This document shows positions 6,838 to 15,920 of a DNA stretch of 64,000 nucleotides, piece after piece. The position numbers were made by a program, and so were the translations under genes. The DNA is from Pseudomonas sp. FP2335 (GTDB taxonomy: Bacteria > Pseudomonadota > Gammaproteobacteria > Pseudomonadales > Pseudomonadaceae). The stretch is from the NCBI RefSeq assembly GCF_030687535.1, contig NZ_CP117437.1, positions 3,059,501-3,123,500 of the forward strand, given 5' to 3'. Under the pieces are notes generated by a model. The model saw nothing but the letters and a program-made list of their open reading frames with translations, did not search any database and was not told the origin of the DNA. The number at the start of each line of letters is the position of its first letter. Position 1 is the stretch's first letter.

Positions 6838-9447
6838 ATGCTGAATGCGTCGAAGGTCATAAATGCACTACGCCCAAGTTTACTCTTCGGCGGTTTACTC
6901 TCTGTGGCGGGAACTGCGTTGGGTGCCGGAGATATCGAGTTCAACACTGATGTTCTTGATCTCAGTGATCGTTCCAACATTGACTTGTCCCGTTTTGCCC
7001 GCAGTGGCTTTATTCTGCCGGGCACTTATTCAATGGTTATACAAATAAATAACCAGCCTACATCTGAATACTCGGTGGCATTTTACCCTCCCGATAACGA
7101 CCCTAAAGGAAGCCTGGCTTGTTTATCGCAAGGTCTTGTATCGCAGTTGGGCTTGAAGGCGTCCAGCACCGCCAAACTGACGTGGTGGAAAGATGGACAA
7201 TGCCTGGACATACAGAGCCTGCCTGGGATGGCAGTCAGTGGTGACTTGGCCACTTCCACGCTGAGCATCAACCTGCCTCAAGCCTACCTTGAATATAACG
7301 CGACCAATTGGGACCCGCCCTCACGCTGGGACGAAGGGGTGTCCGGGCTGCTGATTGACTACAACATGACGGCGCAAACCGGCCAGCAGAGAAATGACCG
7401 GGCGCGCAGCAACATCAGTGGTAACGGCACGATCGGGGCCAATGCCGGGGCGTGGCGCTTGAGGGCTGACTGGCAAGGCCGTGTCGACCAGGATCGCGAA
7501 GACTCGTCCGGGCGCGGGCAGCAGTTGGAGTGGAGCCGTTACTACGCTTACCGCGCAATACCGCAACTGCAAGCACGGTTGGTAGTGGGCGAAAACTATC
7601 TTTATTCGGACGTGTTTGACAGCTTCCGTTTCACCGGGGCCGCGATCAATTCTGACGAAAGCCAATTGCCGCCCAACCTGCGTGGCTATGCCCCGGAAGT
7701 GGTCGGGGTGGCCAAGACCAACGCCAAGGTCACCATCAGCCAGCAAGGGCGCGTGCTTTATGAAACGCTGGTCGCAGCGGGGCCATTTCGCATTCAAGAC
7801 CTCAACGACGCGGTCACTGGCAGGCTGGATGTAAGGGTGGAAGAGCAGGATGGTTCGGTACATAGCTACCAGTTCGATACGGCTGGCGTGCCCTACCTGA
7901 CGCGGCCTGGGCACGTTCGTTACAAAGTGGCGACGGGGCGACCGTCCAATCTCCAATATGGCGCCGATGGCGACTTTTTTGGAACGGGGGAGTTTTCCTG
8001 GGGGATCAACAACGGCTGGTCGCTGTATGGCGGCGGCATCGCGGATAACAACTATCGCGCATTATCTGTCGGGGTAGGCCGTGACCTGCTGGCCTTCGGC
8101 GCGCTCTCGCTGGACGTCACTCAAGCGCGCGCTGAGGTGTGGGGTGAAACGCTCTCGGGTAAATCATACCGACTTCAATACTCCAAACACTTCGAAGAAT
8201 ACGACAGCCAAATCACGTTTGCCGGTTACCGCTTTTCCGAGAAGAACTACCTGAGTATGAGTGAATACCTGGACGCTCGTCATTACGGCCTGAATGGCGA
8301 ACTTGCCGAGCGTGACGCCAACGGTGATCTCTTAAGGAGCTGGCGACCTATCGGTGATAGCAAGGCGCTGTATACCGCGACCATCAATAAACAGTTTCGT
8401 GATTTAGGGGCCAGCGTGTACGCCAGCTACAACAAACAAACTTATTGGGGCCGTCCCGCCACGCAGCGTTGGAACTTGTCGGCGTCGCGCTATTTCAATA
8501 TCGGAACCGTCAAAAACATGAACGCCTCCCTGAACGTGTATCGAACCCTGGATTACAACTATCGGGATAACGGCGTATCGCTGACGGTCAGCCTGCCGTT
8601 TGGGCACACCGGTACACTGTCGATGGACGCCAATAGAGCCGCAGGGAAGAACGGCTTGGGCACGCGCTACAGCGATCGCCTTGATGAGCGCAACAGTTAC
8701 CAGCTCAGTGCCAGCGACAAAGGCGCCAGTGGTTATTTGAATCATACCGGCGACCAGGCTGACATCGACCTTGCCGCCAGCAGGCAGGAAGGCGGTTACT
8801 CCACGCTCAGCGTGTCGGCTCGCGGTGGTGGCACGCTCACGCGCTATGGCGCAGCACTGCATCGCACCAACAGCACCGGCGGAACCCGCCTGATGGTTGA
8901 CACGGGTGGGGTCGCCGATGTGCCCGTGCGCGGTTACGGCGCACCGACCCGTAGCAATGTGTTCGGTAAAGCGGTGATTGCCGATGTCGGCAGCTATCTG
9001 CGCACAGCTGCCAGTGTCGACCTGGAAAGCTTGCCGAGCAATATCGAAGCCACCCAATCCGTCACGCAGCTGACACTCACCGAAGGTGCTATCGGTTATC
9101 GGTCCCTGTCCGTGATTGCCGGCGAAAAAGCCATGGCCGTTCTGCGCCTGCCCGATGGCAGCTCACCGCCCTTCGGCGCGACGGTGAAAAACGCGAAACA
9201 GCAGGATACCGGCATTGTGAATGACGGCGGCAATGTGTACCTGAGCGGCATCCAGGCCGGTCAACACATGATCGTCAGTTGGGGTGGCACCGAACGCTGC
9301 ATCCTGACCTTGCCCAACGTCCTGCCTGCTGATGGTTTGACCGATGCCCTGCAACTGGGCTGCCGGATGGTAGCCACCGACCCCTCCTCGCCTGAGCCCG
9401 CCACCTTGACCGGCCAGCGCGCCGATACGGAGAAAACATCCTCATGA
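6838..9447 (+). CDS. Outer-membrane fimbrial usher (FimD/PapC family)
   Basis: An 869-aa usher, a normal family length. After a signal peptide ending near TALG-AGD come the N-terminal periplasmic domain that receives chaperone-subunit complexes (IEFNTDVLDL, about 30-150), the 24-stranded beta barrel with plug domain (for example FRFTGAAINSDESQLPPNLR and GYAPEVVGVAK) and C-terminal domains with the conserved cysteine pair C821/C842. It forms the pore through which pilins are polymerised and secreted. The last four bases (ATGA) overlap the chaperone start, so the two genes are translationally coupled. Confidence 0.95.
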   Translation: MLNASKVINALRPSLLFGGLLSVAGTALGAGDIEFNTDVLDLSDRSNIDLSRFARSGFILPGTYSMVIQINNQPTSEYSVAFYPPDNDPKGSLACLSQGLVSQLGLKASSTAKLTWWKDGQCLDIQSLPGMAVSGDLATSTLSINLPQAYLEYNATNWDPPSRWDEGVSGLLIDYNMTAQTGQQRNDRARSNISGNGTIGANAGAWRLRADWQGRVDQDREDSSGRGQQLEWSRYYAYRAIPQLQARLVVGENYLYSDVFDSFRFTGAAINSDESQLPPNLRGYAPEVVGVAKTNAKVTISQQGRVLYETLVAAGPFRIQDLNDAVTGRLDVRVEEQDGSVHSYQFDTAGVPYLTRPGHVRYKVATGRPSNLQYGADGDFFGTGEFSWGINNGWSLYGGGIADNNYRALSVGVGRDLLAFGALSLDVTQARAEVWGETLSGKSYRLQYSKHFEEYDSQITFAGYRFSEKNYLSMSEYLDARHYGLNGELAERDANGDLLRSWRPIGDSKALYTATINKQFRDLGASVYASYNKQTYWGRPATQRWNLSASRYFNIGTVKNMNASLNVYRTLDYNYRDNGVSLTVSLPFGHTGTLSMDANRAAGKNGLGTRYSDRLDERNSYQLSASDKGASGYLNHTGDQADIDLAASRQEGGYSTLSVSARGGGTLTRYGAALHRTNSTGGTRLMVDTGGVADVPVRGYGAPTRSNVFGKAVIADVGSYLRTAASVDLESLPSNIEATQSVTQLTLTEGAIGYRSLSVIAGEKAMAVLRLPDGSSPPFGATVKNAKQQDTGIVNDGGNVYLSGIQAGQHMIVSWGGTERCILTLPNVLPADGLTDALQLGCRMVATDPSSPEPATLTGQRADTEKTSS

Positions 9448-10193
9448 GGCTGAATACGCCCCTCACCACGCTGTTGGCCCTGACCTTGAGTCATAACGCC
9501 AACGCCGCCGTTGGCCTAGACCGTACCCGAGTGATTTTCGATGGTGGCAAAGAAGCAACCAGCGTCAATATCACCAACAACAACACCCAGCTACCGTATT
9601 TGGCTCAAGGCTGGATTGAGGATGAAGAAGGCAAAAAAATCACTTCGCCCTTGATCGTGCTACCGCCGGTTCAACGCCTGGAACCTGGAAAACAGAGCCA
9701 GTTGAAAGTACAGGCATTACCGGCGGCCAAGTCGTTACCGCAGGATCGAGAGACGGTCTACTACTTCAACTTGAGAGAGATTCCGCCGCGCAGCGATAAA
9801 CCCAACACCCTGCAGATTGCGCTGCAGACGCGGATCAAATTGTTCTACCGGCCGAAAGCTATTGCGCCCAGCCAGCAAGATCTCTCCAACCCCTGGCAGG
9901 AAAAGCTCACGCTGATCCGTGAGGGTGAACGCTACCAAGTCAACAACCCAACGCCTTATTACGTGACCCTGGTGGATGCGCGCACCACCAAGGACGGCAA
10001 AACCGTACCGGGTTTTGAACCGCTGATGATCCCCCCAAAAGGTTCGATGACCTTGGGGCCAACGGCCAAGTCGCTCGGTACAACTCCGCATTTGGCCTAC
10101 GTGAACGATTACGGCGGTCGCCCACTGATGGCTTTCACCTGTGCTGGCAACACGTGCAAAGTCGACGCGCAAGCAGCAACGCCCAATGAATAA
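9444..10193 (+). CDS. Periplasmic fimbrial chaperone (PapD/FimC family)
   Basis: A 249-aa two-domain immunoglobulin-fold chaperone with a signal peptide ending ANA-AVGLD. Typical motifs are RVIFDGGKEATSVNITNNN (strands A-B), LPYLAQGWIED (strand C), the donor G1-strand region around ETVYYFNLREIPP and, near the end, AYVNDYGGRPLMAFTC. It folds pilins by donor-strand complementation and delivers them to the usher. It starts inside the usher stop codon (ATGA). Confidence 0.93.
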   Translation: MRLNTPLTTLLALTLSHNANAAVGLDRTRVIFDGGKEATSVNITNNNTQLPYLAQGWIEDEEGKKITSPLIVLPPVQRLEPGKQSQLKVQALPAAKSLPQDRETVYYFNLREIPPRSDKPNTLQIALQTRIKLFYRPKAIAPSQQDLSNPWQEKLTLIREGERYQVNNPTPYYVTLVDARTTKDGKTVPGFEPLMIPPKGSMTLGPTAKSLGTTPHLAYVNDYGGRPLMAFTCAGNTCKVDAQAATPNE

Positions 10194-10214
10194 CGCATGT
10201 TGCCGGAGGAAGTC

Positions 10215-10793
10215 ATGAAGTCGCACAACGTGAAGATCCTGGGTGCACTGCTGCTGGCCTCTATTGGGAGGGCACACGCTCAGGATGATGATGTTGAAGG
10301 CATGAGCGGCCTGCTGAACATCAACGGGTCCATGCATGAAACCCCCTGCATTCTGGAAATGACATCGATGCATCAAACGATCGATCTCGGGGCCATCTCG
10401 ACTAGCCAATTACGACGCCCTGGTGACCAGGCAAGCCCGGTCGCCTTTCAACTGCGCTTTGCCGATTGCCAACGCAAAGCCGGTGGCATCCGCAGTGAAC
10501 GCACGGGCAACCTGGTGTGGAGTGCCTTTCAACCCGTGGTGTCAGTGGCGTTTTACGCACCCGCCGATGCTGATGACCCCCGCTTGGTCAAGGTACAAGG
10601 CATCACGGGAATGGGCTTGCACCTGACCGACGCCTTGGGGCGCGATGTACAGCTGGGCTCCAGGGGCGAACCCTTGTTTTTGCCCCTGGGCAGCAATACC
10701 CAGACCTGGAATGTTCAAGCCACTCGCACCTCAGCATCCTTATCCAGCGGGGCGTTTCGGGCAGTAGTGGATTTCCGGCTCAATTATGAGTAA
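10215..10793 (+). CDS. Fimbrial minor subunit
   Basis: A 192-aa secreted pilin-fold protein. The ATG at 10215 has GGAGGA at ideal spacing and yields a signal peptide ending GRAHA-QDD. One cysteine pair (TPCILEM and ADCQRKA) and the C-terminal strand AVVDFRLNYE fit a chaperone-usher subunit. It ends inside the start of the next gene (8-bp overlap), part of a tight run of minor-subunit genes. Confidence 0.8.
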   Translation: MKSHNVKILGALLLASIGRAHAQDDDVEGMSGLLNINGSMHETPCILEMTSMHQTIDLGAISTSQLRRPGDQASPVAFQLRFADCQRKAGGIRSERTGNLVWSAFQPVVSVAFYAPADADDPRLVKVQGITGMGLHLTDALGRDVQLGSRGEPLFLPLGSNTQTWNVQATRTSASLSSGAFRAVVDFRLNYE

Positions 10794-11298
10794 GCCCACA
10801 ATGATAGTGAAGACAACCGGTCTTTGGGCCGTTCTGATAGGAGGTGGCCTGCAGTGGGCCGCCAGCCCAGGTGTGCAGGCTGAAACCAGCCTGGCTATCC
10901 GCGCAGTCATCATCGCGCCTCCGCCCTGTGTGATTAACGGCGGTATTACGTTGGATGTGCCTTTTGGCAACGACTTGCTGACGTCGCGGGTGGATGGGGT
11001 CAATTACCGGCGAAATGTGCCTTATACCGTCACCTGTGACTCCCCGTTCAGCAACGCGCTGAAACTGGAGCTCAAGGGCACGGCGGCCGGGTTTGACAAT
11101 CGCGTGCTGAGCACTCGCAAAGCAGACCTGGGGGTAAAACTGTTCGTCAATGGCGGCGACTGGCCGCTGAATACTGCCGTGAATTTCACGTATCCGAACT
11201 TTCCAATGGTGCAAGCGGTGCCTGTCAAGCGTGTGGGCAGCAAACTGACCGGAGGGGCATTTGATGCGACCGCCACCCTGGTGGTCGATTATCAATGA
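10786..11298 (+). CDS. Fimbrial minor (tip/adaptor) subunit
   Basis: A 170-aa secreted subunit; the signal peptide ends near GVQA-ETS. The mature domain has a distinctive pattern: PPPCVINGG, then VDGVNYRRNVPYTVTC and the C-terminal strand ATATLVVDYQ. This pattern recurs in the next gene and, more loosely, in the C-terminal half of the adhesin at 12449, so the three are related adaptor-type modules. The start overlaps the previous stop; an ATG at 10801 would also give a full signal peptide. Confidence 0.78.
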   Translation: MSKPTMIVKTTGLWAVLIGGGLQWAASPGVQAETSLAIRAVIIAPPPCVINGGITLDVPFGNDLLTSRVDGVNYRRNVPYTVTCDSPFSNALKLELKGTAAGFDNRVLSTRKADLGVKLFVNGGDWPLNTAVNFTYPNFPMVQAVPVKRVGSKLTGGAFDATATLVVDYQ

Positions 11299-11311
11299 AG
11301 AGGAATGATCA

Positions 11312-11791
11312 ATGAGATGCTGGCAGCAGCGAGCGTTGCTCGCCTTGTGTTCCATCGGCCTGTGCAGCAGTGCGTTGGCCAACCTGACGTTCAGCGGAAC
11401 CTTGAACGAGCCTCCGCCTTGCACCATTGATGCAGGCAACACGATTGAAGTCGACTTTGGCGATGTAGGCGTAAAGCGCGTAGACGGAGTGGAGTACCGC
11501 AAGGGAGTCGCGTACACCATCAACTGCAGCGCGGCTACCCTCCCCTGGATGCTGAAGTTGAGTGTCAACGGGACCCCCACGGCATTCGATGGTGCGGCGG
11601 TGCAAACCAGCGTGCCGGCGCTGGGTATTCGGATCTTTCAGAATGACGCGCCGTTTCCACTCAACACACCCATGGACATCGTCCTGTCGGCCCCGCCGAC
11701 ATTGGAAGTCGTGCCCGTCAAACAACCCGGCGCAACGCTGGCCCCCGCAAGCTTTGCGGCGGTGGCCACGCTGTTGGCTGAATACCAATAG
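11312..11791 (+). CDS. Fimbrial minor (tip/adaptor) subunit, paralogue of the previous gene
   Basis: A 159-aa secreted subunit with signal peptide ending SSALA-NLT. It repeats the pattern of its neighbour: PPPCTIDAG, VDGVEYRKGVAYTINC, then PLNTPMDIVL and VPVKQPG, ending ATLLAEYQ. Close pattern identity and adjacency indicate tandem duplication. A GAGGAA ribosome site precedes the ATG. Such adaptors usually link the tip adhesin to the rod. Confidence 0.78.
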   Translation: MRCWQQRALLALCSIGLCSSALANLTFSGTLNEPPPCTIDAGNTIEVDFGDVGVKRVDGVEYRKGVAYTINCSAATLPWMLKLSVNGTPTAFDGAAVQTSVPALGIRIFQNDAPFPLNTPMDIVLSAPPTLEVVPVKQPGATLAPASFAAVATLLAEYQ

Positions 11792-11800
11792 GAGCCGTCC

Positions 11801-12349
11801 ATGGGACATGCAAGGGAAAACAAAGGATGGACATGTGCCTGGCTGATCCTACTGCTGGCCTTCGCGCTGACACCCAAGGGGAATGCCGCGGACAACCTGC
11901 GTTTCAAGGGAAACCTGGTTGAAGAGGCTTGCACGATTCGTCCGGGTGATGAAGCAATCACGCTGGAACTTTGGGATGTGACCAGCAAGCACCTCTACAT
12001 CAATACGCGCACTCAAGGTAAGGGGTTCAAGGTGCATCTGGAGAACTGTGATACCTCGATTGGAGACACGGTCAGCATCATGCTGGGCGGCACAGAAAAC
12101 AGGAACCTGCCCGGACTGTTCGCACTGGATGGTAGCAGCGGCGCCACGGGCATCGGGCTCGGCATAGAGACACCGAATAACAAGCCGTTACCCGTGAACA
12201 CCGTCAGCGACAAACAGGTGTTGAACAATGGCAGTAACGTCATTGAGCTCAAAGCCTACGTGCAGGGCGAACCGGACGCAATCAAGGACCAAACCATCGG
12301 GCACGGCAGGTACACAGTGACCTCCACGTTCACGCTGGACTATCCGTAA
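11801..12349 (+). CDS. Fimbrial minor subunit
   Basis: A 182-aa secreted pilin-fold protein with an AGGAG ribosome site. The signal peptide ends near GNA-ADNLR. The mature part shows LRFKGNLVEEACTIRPGD with the first cysteine, LENCDTSIGD with the second, and the C-terminal strand YTVTSTFTLDYP. The layout matches major-type pilins, so it may be a second rod or tip-fibrillum subunit. It is 10 bases downstream of the previous stop, so probably in the same transcript. Confidence 0.8.
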   Translation: MGHARENKGWTCAWLILLLAFALTPKGNAADNLRFKGNLVEEACTIRPGDEAITLELWDVTSKHLYINTRTQGKGFKVHLENCDTSIGDTVSIMLGGTENRNLPGLFALDGSSGATGIGLGIETPNNKPLPVNTVSDKQVLNNGSNVIELKAYVQGEPDAIKDQTIGHGRYTVTSTFTLDYP

Positions 12350-12448
12350 CGACCTCAGATAAACCTCATCTCTCCCCGGTCGGCCTTAAAGAACGGACGG
12401 CGTGCTCGCCGAGCGAACCCCGGGTAGAGGGGCAAAAGAGAAGTACAC

Positions 12449-13417
12449 ATGAAACGACTATACGGAGCCATTGCGCTCCTCATCTTGACGGGCATTACGA
12501 CGACGGTGAGCGCCGCAGACTGCCGCGTAAATAGTGGCGCTTGGCAGCATGTAGGCGCAGGCGGAACTTTAAACCTGCAGGTCCCCGTCACCGTCCGGGT
12601 GAGCGCTGACAGTGCCCGTCTGCTCCTTGAGGGGGCTAGGCTGGAGTGCCGATTCACGCCCGGCCAGCCATTTCCGACATTTTTAGACCTATGGAGAACC
12701 TCGGCACTGGCCGGCGCGCCTTGGACACCCGGCCCCAAATTTGTCAGCCAAGGTACGGGCTTGCGAATAAATGGCACGCACTATAACACCCCAGTCCCCT
12801 ATGAATTGTACTTGGCATCAATGCTCAATAACGGCATAGGTGTGCCAATCGACGTAACGCCCTATATCTTGATCCGCAACAACCCGACGAACCCTATCGA
12901 CATTCGAATAGGGGACACCCTTGGGGTATTACGCTTGCGCCAGACGAACAACTACAACACTACGAGTACACTGCTGGTTGTCACATACACCGCAGCCAAC
13001 AACTTTACCGTTTCCCCATCAACCTGCACGATCAACAACAATAATCCGATCGAAATCAACTTTGGCACCGTCAACCAGAGGGAAATCGGCACCGACCCAT
13101 TGACCACGCCGATCCGCAGCAATCGCAGACTGACCTACTCATGCCCGGCCGGCGGGATTACCTCCCCCATCACCATTACCTATAAAGGTACGCCCTCTTC
13201 GTTTGATTCGCGGCTGCTGAGGATGACCAATACGGACGTCGGCACAGCGTTGATCCGGGCGGGATCAGCGGTGCAAGTCAACGGTAGATTCCTGACGCAG
13301 ATCACCAACAGTGTCGGAGGGGACGATGTGACGTTCACGCTGGTTCGCCGAGCGGGTTCACTGCCTGCCGCTGGGGCCATTTCCGGTAGCGGCGTACTCG
13401 TGATGGGCGTGCCATGA
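12449..13417 (+). CDS. Two-domain fimbrial tip adhesin
   Basis: A 322-aa secreted protein, about twice the length of the other subunits, at the operon end where adhesin genes usually lie. Signal peptide MKRLYGAIALLILTG then TVSA-ADC. Residues about 23-180 form a domain not recognised in detail, taken as the receptor-binding domain; residues about 185-322 are a pilin domain with the cysteine pair STCTINNNN and LTYSCPAG and the familiar TPSSFDSRLL pattern. The ligand cannot be predicted. A 99-bp gap separates it from the previous gene, with a weak inverted repeat (CGGCG/CGCCG) but no good terminator. Confidence 0.75.
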   Translation: MKRLYGAIALLILTGITTTVSAADCRVNSGAWQHVGAGGTLNLQVPVTVRVSADSARLLLEGARLECRFTPGQPFPTFLDLWRTSALAGAPWTPGPKFVSQGTGLRINGTHYNTPVPYELYLASMLNNGIGVPIDVTPYILIRNNPTNPIDIRIGDTLGVLRLRQTNNYNTTSTLLVVTYTAANNFTVSPSTCTINNNNPIEINFGTVNQREIGTDPLTTPIRSNRRLTYSCPAGGITSPITITYKGTPSSFDSRLLRMTNTDVGTALIRAGSAVQVNGRFLTQITNSVGGDDVTFTLVRRAGSLPAAGAISGSGVLVMGVP

Positions 13418-13581
13418 GCCGCACAAAACGTTGAGCCACGATCATTCTGGTGCTTGCCGAGGGCGTGCAGTCGCAGCGTGTATTCTGTGACTGCGTGCCA
13501 GGTGGCAGTCCGCTATAATCTCGCCTCAACGCCCCACGACTGTGTCAGCGTCCCCTCCAACACCCTCAATGATGAGCCTCT

Positions 13582-13863
13582 ATGAACAAGTTTCTGGCAC
13601 TGATTGCAGTCCTGGCGCTCGCCGGGTGCACCACCACTTCTGACGTCTATCTGAAAAACGGCGAGCAAGGCCTGACCGTCGATTGCTCGGGCGAGGCCAA
13701 CTCGTGGGCCAGTTGCTACGAAAAGGCCGACGCCTCGTGTGCCGGCACCGGCTACCGCATCGTCGGCACCGAGGGCACGCCGGCCTTGAGTGAAGACGAC
13801 AAAACCCTGGGCAAAGACGTCGGCAACTATAAAAGCCGCAGCGTCGTGGTGGTGTGCAAATAG
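13582..13863 (+). CDS. Small lipoprotein, 93 aa
   Basis: N-terminal MNKFLALIAVLALAGC is a clear lipobox signal with the lipidated cysteine at position 16. Four more cysteines follow (VDCSGEAN, SCYEKA, SCAGTG and the terminal VCK), probably two disulfides. The function is unknown. A perfect TATAAT -10 (13514-13519) lies about 60 bases upstream without a good -35. The gene is convergent with the next, with one base between the stops. Confidence 0.75.
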   Translation: MNKFLALIAVLALAGCTTTSDVYLKNGEQGLTVDCSGEANSWASCYEKADASCAGTGYRIVGTEGTPALSEDDKTLGKDVGNYKSRSVVVVCK

Positions 13864-13864
13864 G

Positions 13865-14095
13865 CTACAGGTGAATCTCGGCGAACTTGATACCTAGCCC
13901 GCGCAGGGTTTCGGTCAGGTCATCGAGGCTGGCAAAGGACTCGACTTCATCGTGTTCGTCCACCAGAAAAAAACTGCGCCCGCCGCTTTTCTTGAAGAAG
14001 ACGATCCACTCGCCAAGGTCAGCGGGATTCTGGATGACATGGGTGGCCGAGATCTGACCCTCGGCGTGACGGGCGGTGACGTGTTCACGTTTCAT
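13865..14095 (-). CDS. Conserved hypothetical protein, 76 aa
   Basis: A small soluble acidic protein (motifs ADLGEWIVFFKKSGGRSFFL and DEHDEVESFASLDDL) with no signal peptide. The alternation of strand and helix suggests a compact alpha/beta fold. No function is recognised. It follows the 116-aa lipoprotein gene on the same strand (21-base gap) and may share its transcript. Confidence 0.6.
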   Translation of the reverse strand: MKREHVTARHAEGQISATHVIQNPADLGEWIVFFKKSGGRSFFLVDEHDEVESFASLDDLTETLRGLGIKFAEIHL

Positions 14096-14116
14096 ATCGG
14101 ATATTCCGTAACGGCA

Positions 14117-14467
14117 TCAGCCAGAAATGCAATCTTCCCCAGCCTTTTTCACATCACCCGGACGGATCGGCACATTGGACATGCTCTCGTAGAGCTTGAT
14201 GCTACTGCCGCTGGAGCGTTCTTCAATTTCAAAAATCGCGGAAGGGTCGGCGGAAAACTTCTGCGGTACGATCACCCGTACACCATCCTTGTGCGGCTCG
14301 ATCTGCGGCGGACGACGGGTGGTCGATAGTTTGCGCACCACACAAGCGGCATATTCCTGCGGCTTCTTGCCGGAAATGACCGCAAGGGTGGGCGGGGTCT
14401 GCTTGATATCGGCAACCGAAGCACAGCCACCTATCGCCAGGGCCAAAACCAACACACTCCACTTCAT
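14117..14467 (-). CDS. Hypothetical lipoprotein, 116 aa
   Basis: MKWSVLVLALAIGGC gives a lipobox with C15 as the lipidated residue. The mature part has one pair of cysteines (YAACVV and the C-terminal EDCISG) and the phrase GVRVIVPQKFSADPSAIFEI; it resembles proteobacterial envelope lipoproteins of unknown role. A strong CGGAGG ribosome site supports the ATG. The upstream gap holds a perfect 9-bp palindrome. Confidence 0.7.
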   Translation of the reverse strand: MKWSVLVLALAIGGCASVADIKQTPPTLAVISGKKPQEYAACVVRKLSTTRRPPQIEPHKDGVRVIVPQKFSADPSAIFEIEERSSGSSIKLYESMSNVPIRPGDVKKAGEDCISG

Positions 14468-14566
14468 ACAAAACCTCCGATAAAGATCCTACGACAGCGG
14501 GGATGGTAATTTTCTCCCGCCCACGTAGGATTTATCCCTGATAACTCGAGAAATAACTGTTTTAAA

Positions 14567-14585
14567 TTGTCGATGTCATCGACAA
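14567..14585. promoter_or_regulatory. Perfect 9-bp palindrome, candidate operator
   Basis: TTGTCGATG-T-CATCGACAA between the divergent lipoprotein (14467) and DUF1883 (14681) genes. The odd 1-bp centre and AT-flanked position suit a dimeric repressor site controlling one or both genes. No regulator gene lies beside it. Confidence 0.45.
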
Positions 14586-14680
14586 CGGCCCGATAATAAA
14601 AGCGCTGGGGCTGATAAACTCTATCTTAACCTACGTATCGTTCTGATTTTTCAGAAAAAGTCCTTCTGGAGACGCCCCCC

Positions 14681-14983
14681 ATGAAATTCATCCACCAGCG
14701 CGAGCACCTCAATGAGGGAGACATTGTCGTCATCGAATGCTCACAGACTTGTAATATCCGTCTGATGAGCGACGCAAATTTCCGCAGCTTCAAGAATGGC
14801 GGCCGCCACACCTACCACGGCGGCGCGTTCGACAAGTTCCCAGCCAAGATCACCGCACCGAGCACCGGTTTCTGGAACATCACGCTGGATGTGGTCACCC
14901 GCCGCGCCATCAGCGTGACCCGCAAACCAGCGCTGTCCCACAAGATCCGTATCGTCCGTCGTACCAGCACCAAACTGAGCTGA
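14681..14983 (+). CDS. DUF1883 domain protein
   Basis: A 100-aa protein matching the DUF1883 pattern: start MKFIHQREHLNEGDIVVIEC, then SQTCNIRLMSDANFRSFKNG and FWNITLDVV. The fold is expected to be small and beta rich; in some bacteria DUF1883 is fused to TIR domains, but here it stands alone and its function is unknown. A CTGGAG ribosome site precedes the ATG. Four genes follow on the same strand at short spacing. Confidence 0.8.
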   Translation: MKFIHQREHLNEGDIVVIECSQTCNIRLMSDANFRSFKNGGRHTYHGGAFDKFPAKITAPSTGFWNITLDVVTRRAISVTRKPALSHKIRIVRRTSTKLS

Positions 14984-15009
14984 TCCGGGCCCTTCACAGG
15001 AAACAAGCA

Positions 15010-15174
15010 GTGACCACCACCAAATACGTCATCAAGTACAAACTCAACGGCGAGCGCCGTTTCGAGTTCGCCCAACTGCACAGCAACAGCGTGGAAGAAG
15101 CCAAGCAAGCCCTGGCCAAGATTCACGATGCCAGTGATGAAATTACCGACATCACTGTGAGCAAGGCGCTGTAA
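15010..15174 (+). CDS. Small conserved protein, 54 aa, GTG start
   Basis: Found by reading the gap between DUF1883 and alkB. GTG start with AGGAAA 7 bases upstream; the product reads MTTTKYVIKYKLNGERRFEF, then a helix AKQALAKIHD and ends DITVSKAL. The strand-strand-helix-strand layout suggests a small alpha/beta domain. Its stop is 4 bases before the alkB ATG and its codon use matches the neighbours, so it is very probably real and cotranscribed. No function is recognised. Confidence 0.65.
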   Translation: MTTTKYVIKYKLNGERRFEFAQLHSNSVEEAKQALAKIHDASDEITDITVSKAL

Positions 15175-15178
15175 GCCG

Positions 15179-15844
15179 ATGTCCGGCCCCACTGCTGACC
15201 TGTTTGCCGATGACGCCCTGCAACAACCCGCAGGGCGTGAACAAATCGGCGATGAGTCCTACGTGCTAAGGGGCTATGCCCTGCCCTGGATCGATCGCCT
15301 TCTGCCCGCGCTACGCGGCATTCTGGCGCAATCCCCGTTTCGGCAAATGGTGACCCCTGGCGGCTTTACCATGTCGGCAGCACTGAGCAGTTGTGGTGCG
15401 CTAGGCTGGACCAGCGCGCACCACGGCTACCGCTACACCTCGTTGGACCCGCGCAGCCAGCAGCCTTGGCCAGCGATGCCCGATGAGTTGCGTGAACTGG
15501 CCGTGCTGGCCGCGGCAGATGCCGGTTTCATCGACTTCAGCCCCGACGCCTGCCTGATCAACCGCTACGTTGCGGGTGCGAAAATGTCCCTGCACCAGGA
15601 CAAGAATGAGCGGCGCTTCGACGCGCCCGTGGTATCGGTGTCCCTCGGTTTGCCGGCGATTTTCCTGTTTGGTGGCCATGAACGCAGTGACAAGACGCAA
15701 AAAATTTCGCTGTTTCATGGTGACGTGGTGGTGTGGGGCGGCGTTGACCGCCTGCGTTTTCACGGCGTGATGCCAATCAAGGAAGGCCTGCACCCGATCA
15801 TGGGCCCGCAACGCATCAACCTGACGTTTCGCACGGCAGGATAA
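15179..15844 (+). CDS. alkB: DNA oxidative demethylase AlkB
   Basis: A 221-aa Fe(II)/2-oxoglutarate dioxygenase. The iron ligands H139 and D141 (SLHQDKNE) and H195 (LRFHGV) and the oxoglutarate-binding R212 and R218 (RINLTFR) are present with E. coli spacing (offset +8). It removes 1-methyladenine and 3-methylcytosine lesions by oxidation. It lies directly upstream of ada, forming an alkylation-repair pair; no separate promoter for alkB is visible, so expression probably starts further upstream. Confidence 0.95.
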   Translation: MSGPTADLFADDALQQPAGREQIGDESYVLRGYALPWIDRLLPALRGILAQSPFRQMVTPGGFTMSAALSSCGALGWTSAHHGYRYTSLDPRSQQPWPAMPDELRELAVLAAADAGFIDFSPDACLINRYVAGAKMSLHQDKNERRFDAPVVSVSLGLPAIFLFGGHERSDKTQKISLFHGDVVVWGGVDRLRFHGVMPIKEGLHPIMGPQRINLTFRTAG

Positions 15845-15920
15845 TTCGAGCGCAAGCTTCAGAGTGTCAGGCCGGTGCGCTGCGTTTAATCTGCGCATCC
15901 CCATTCAGAGTGCAGAGGCC

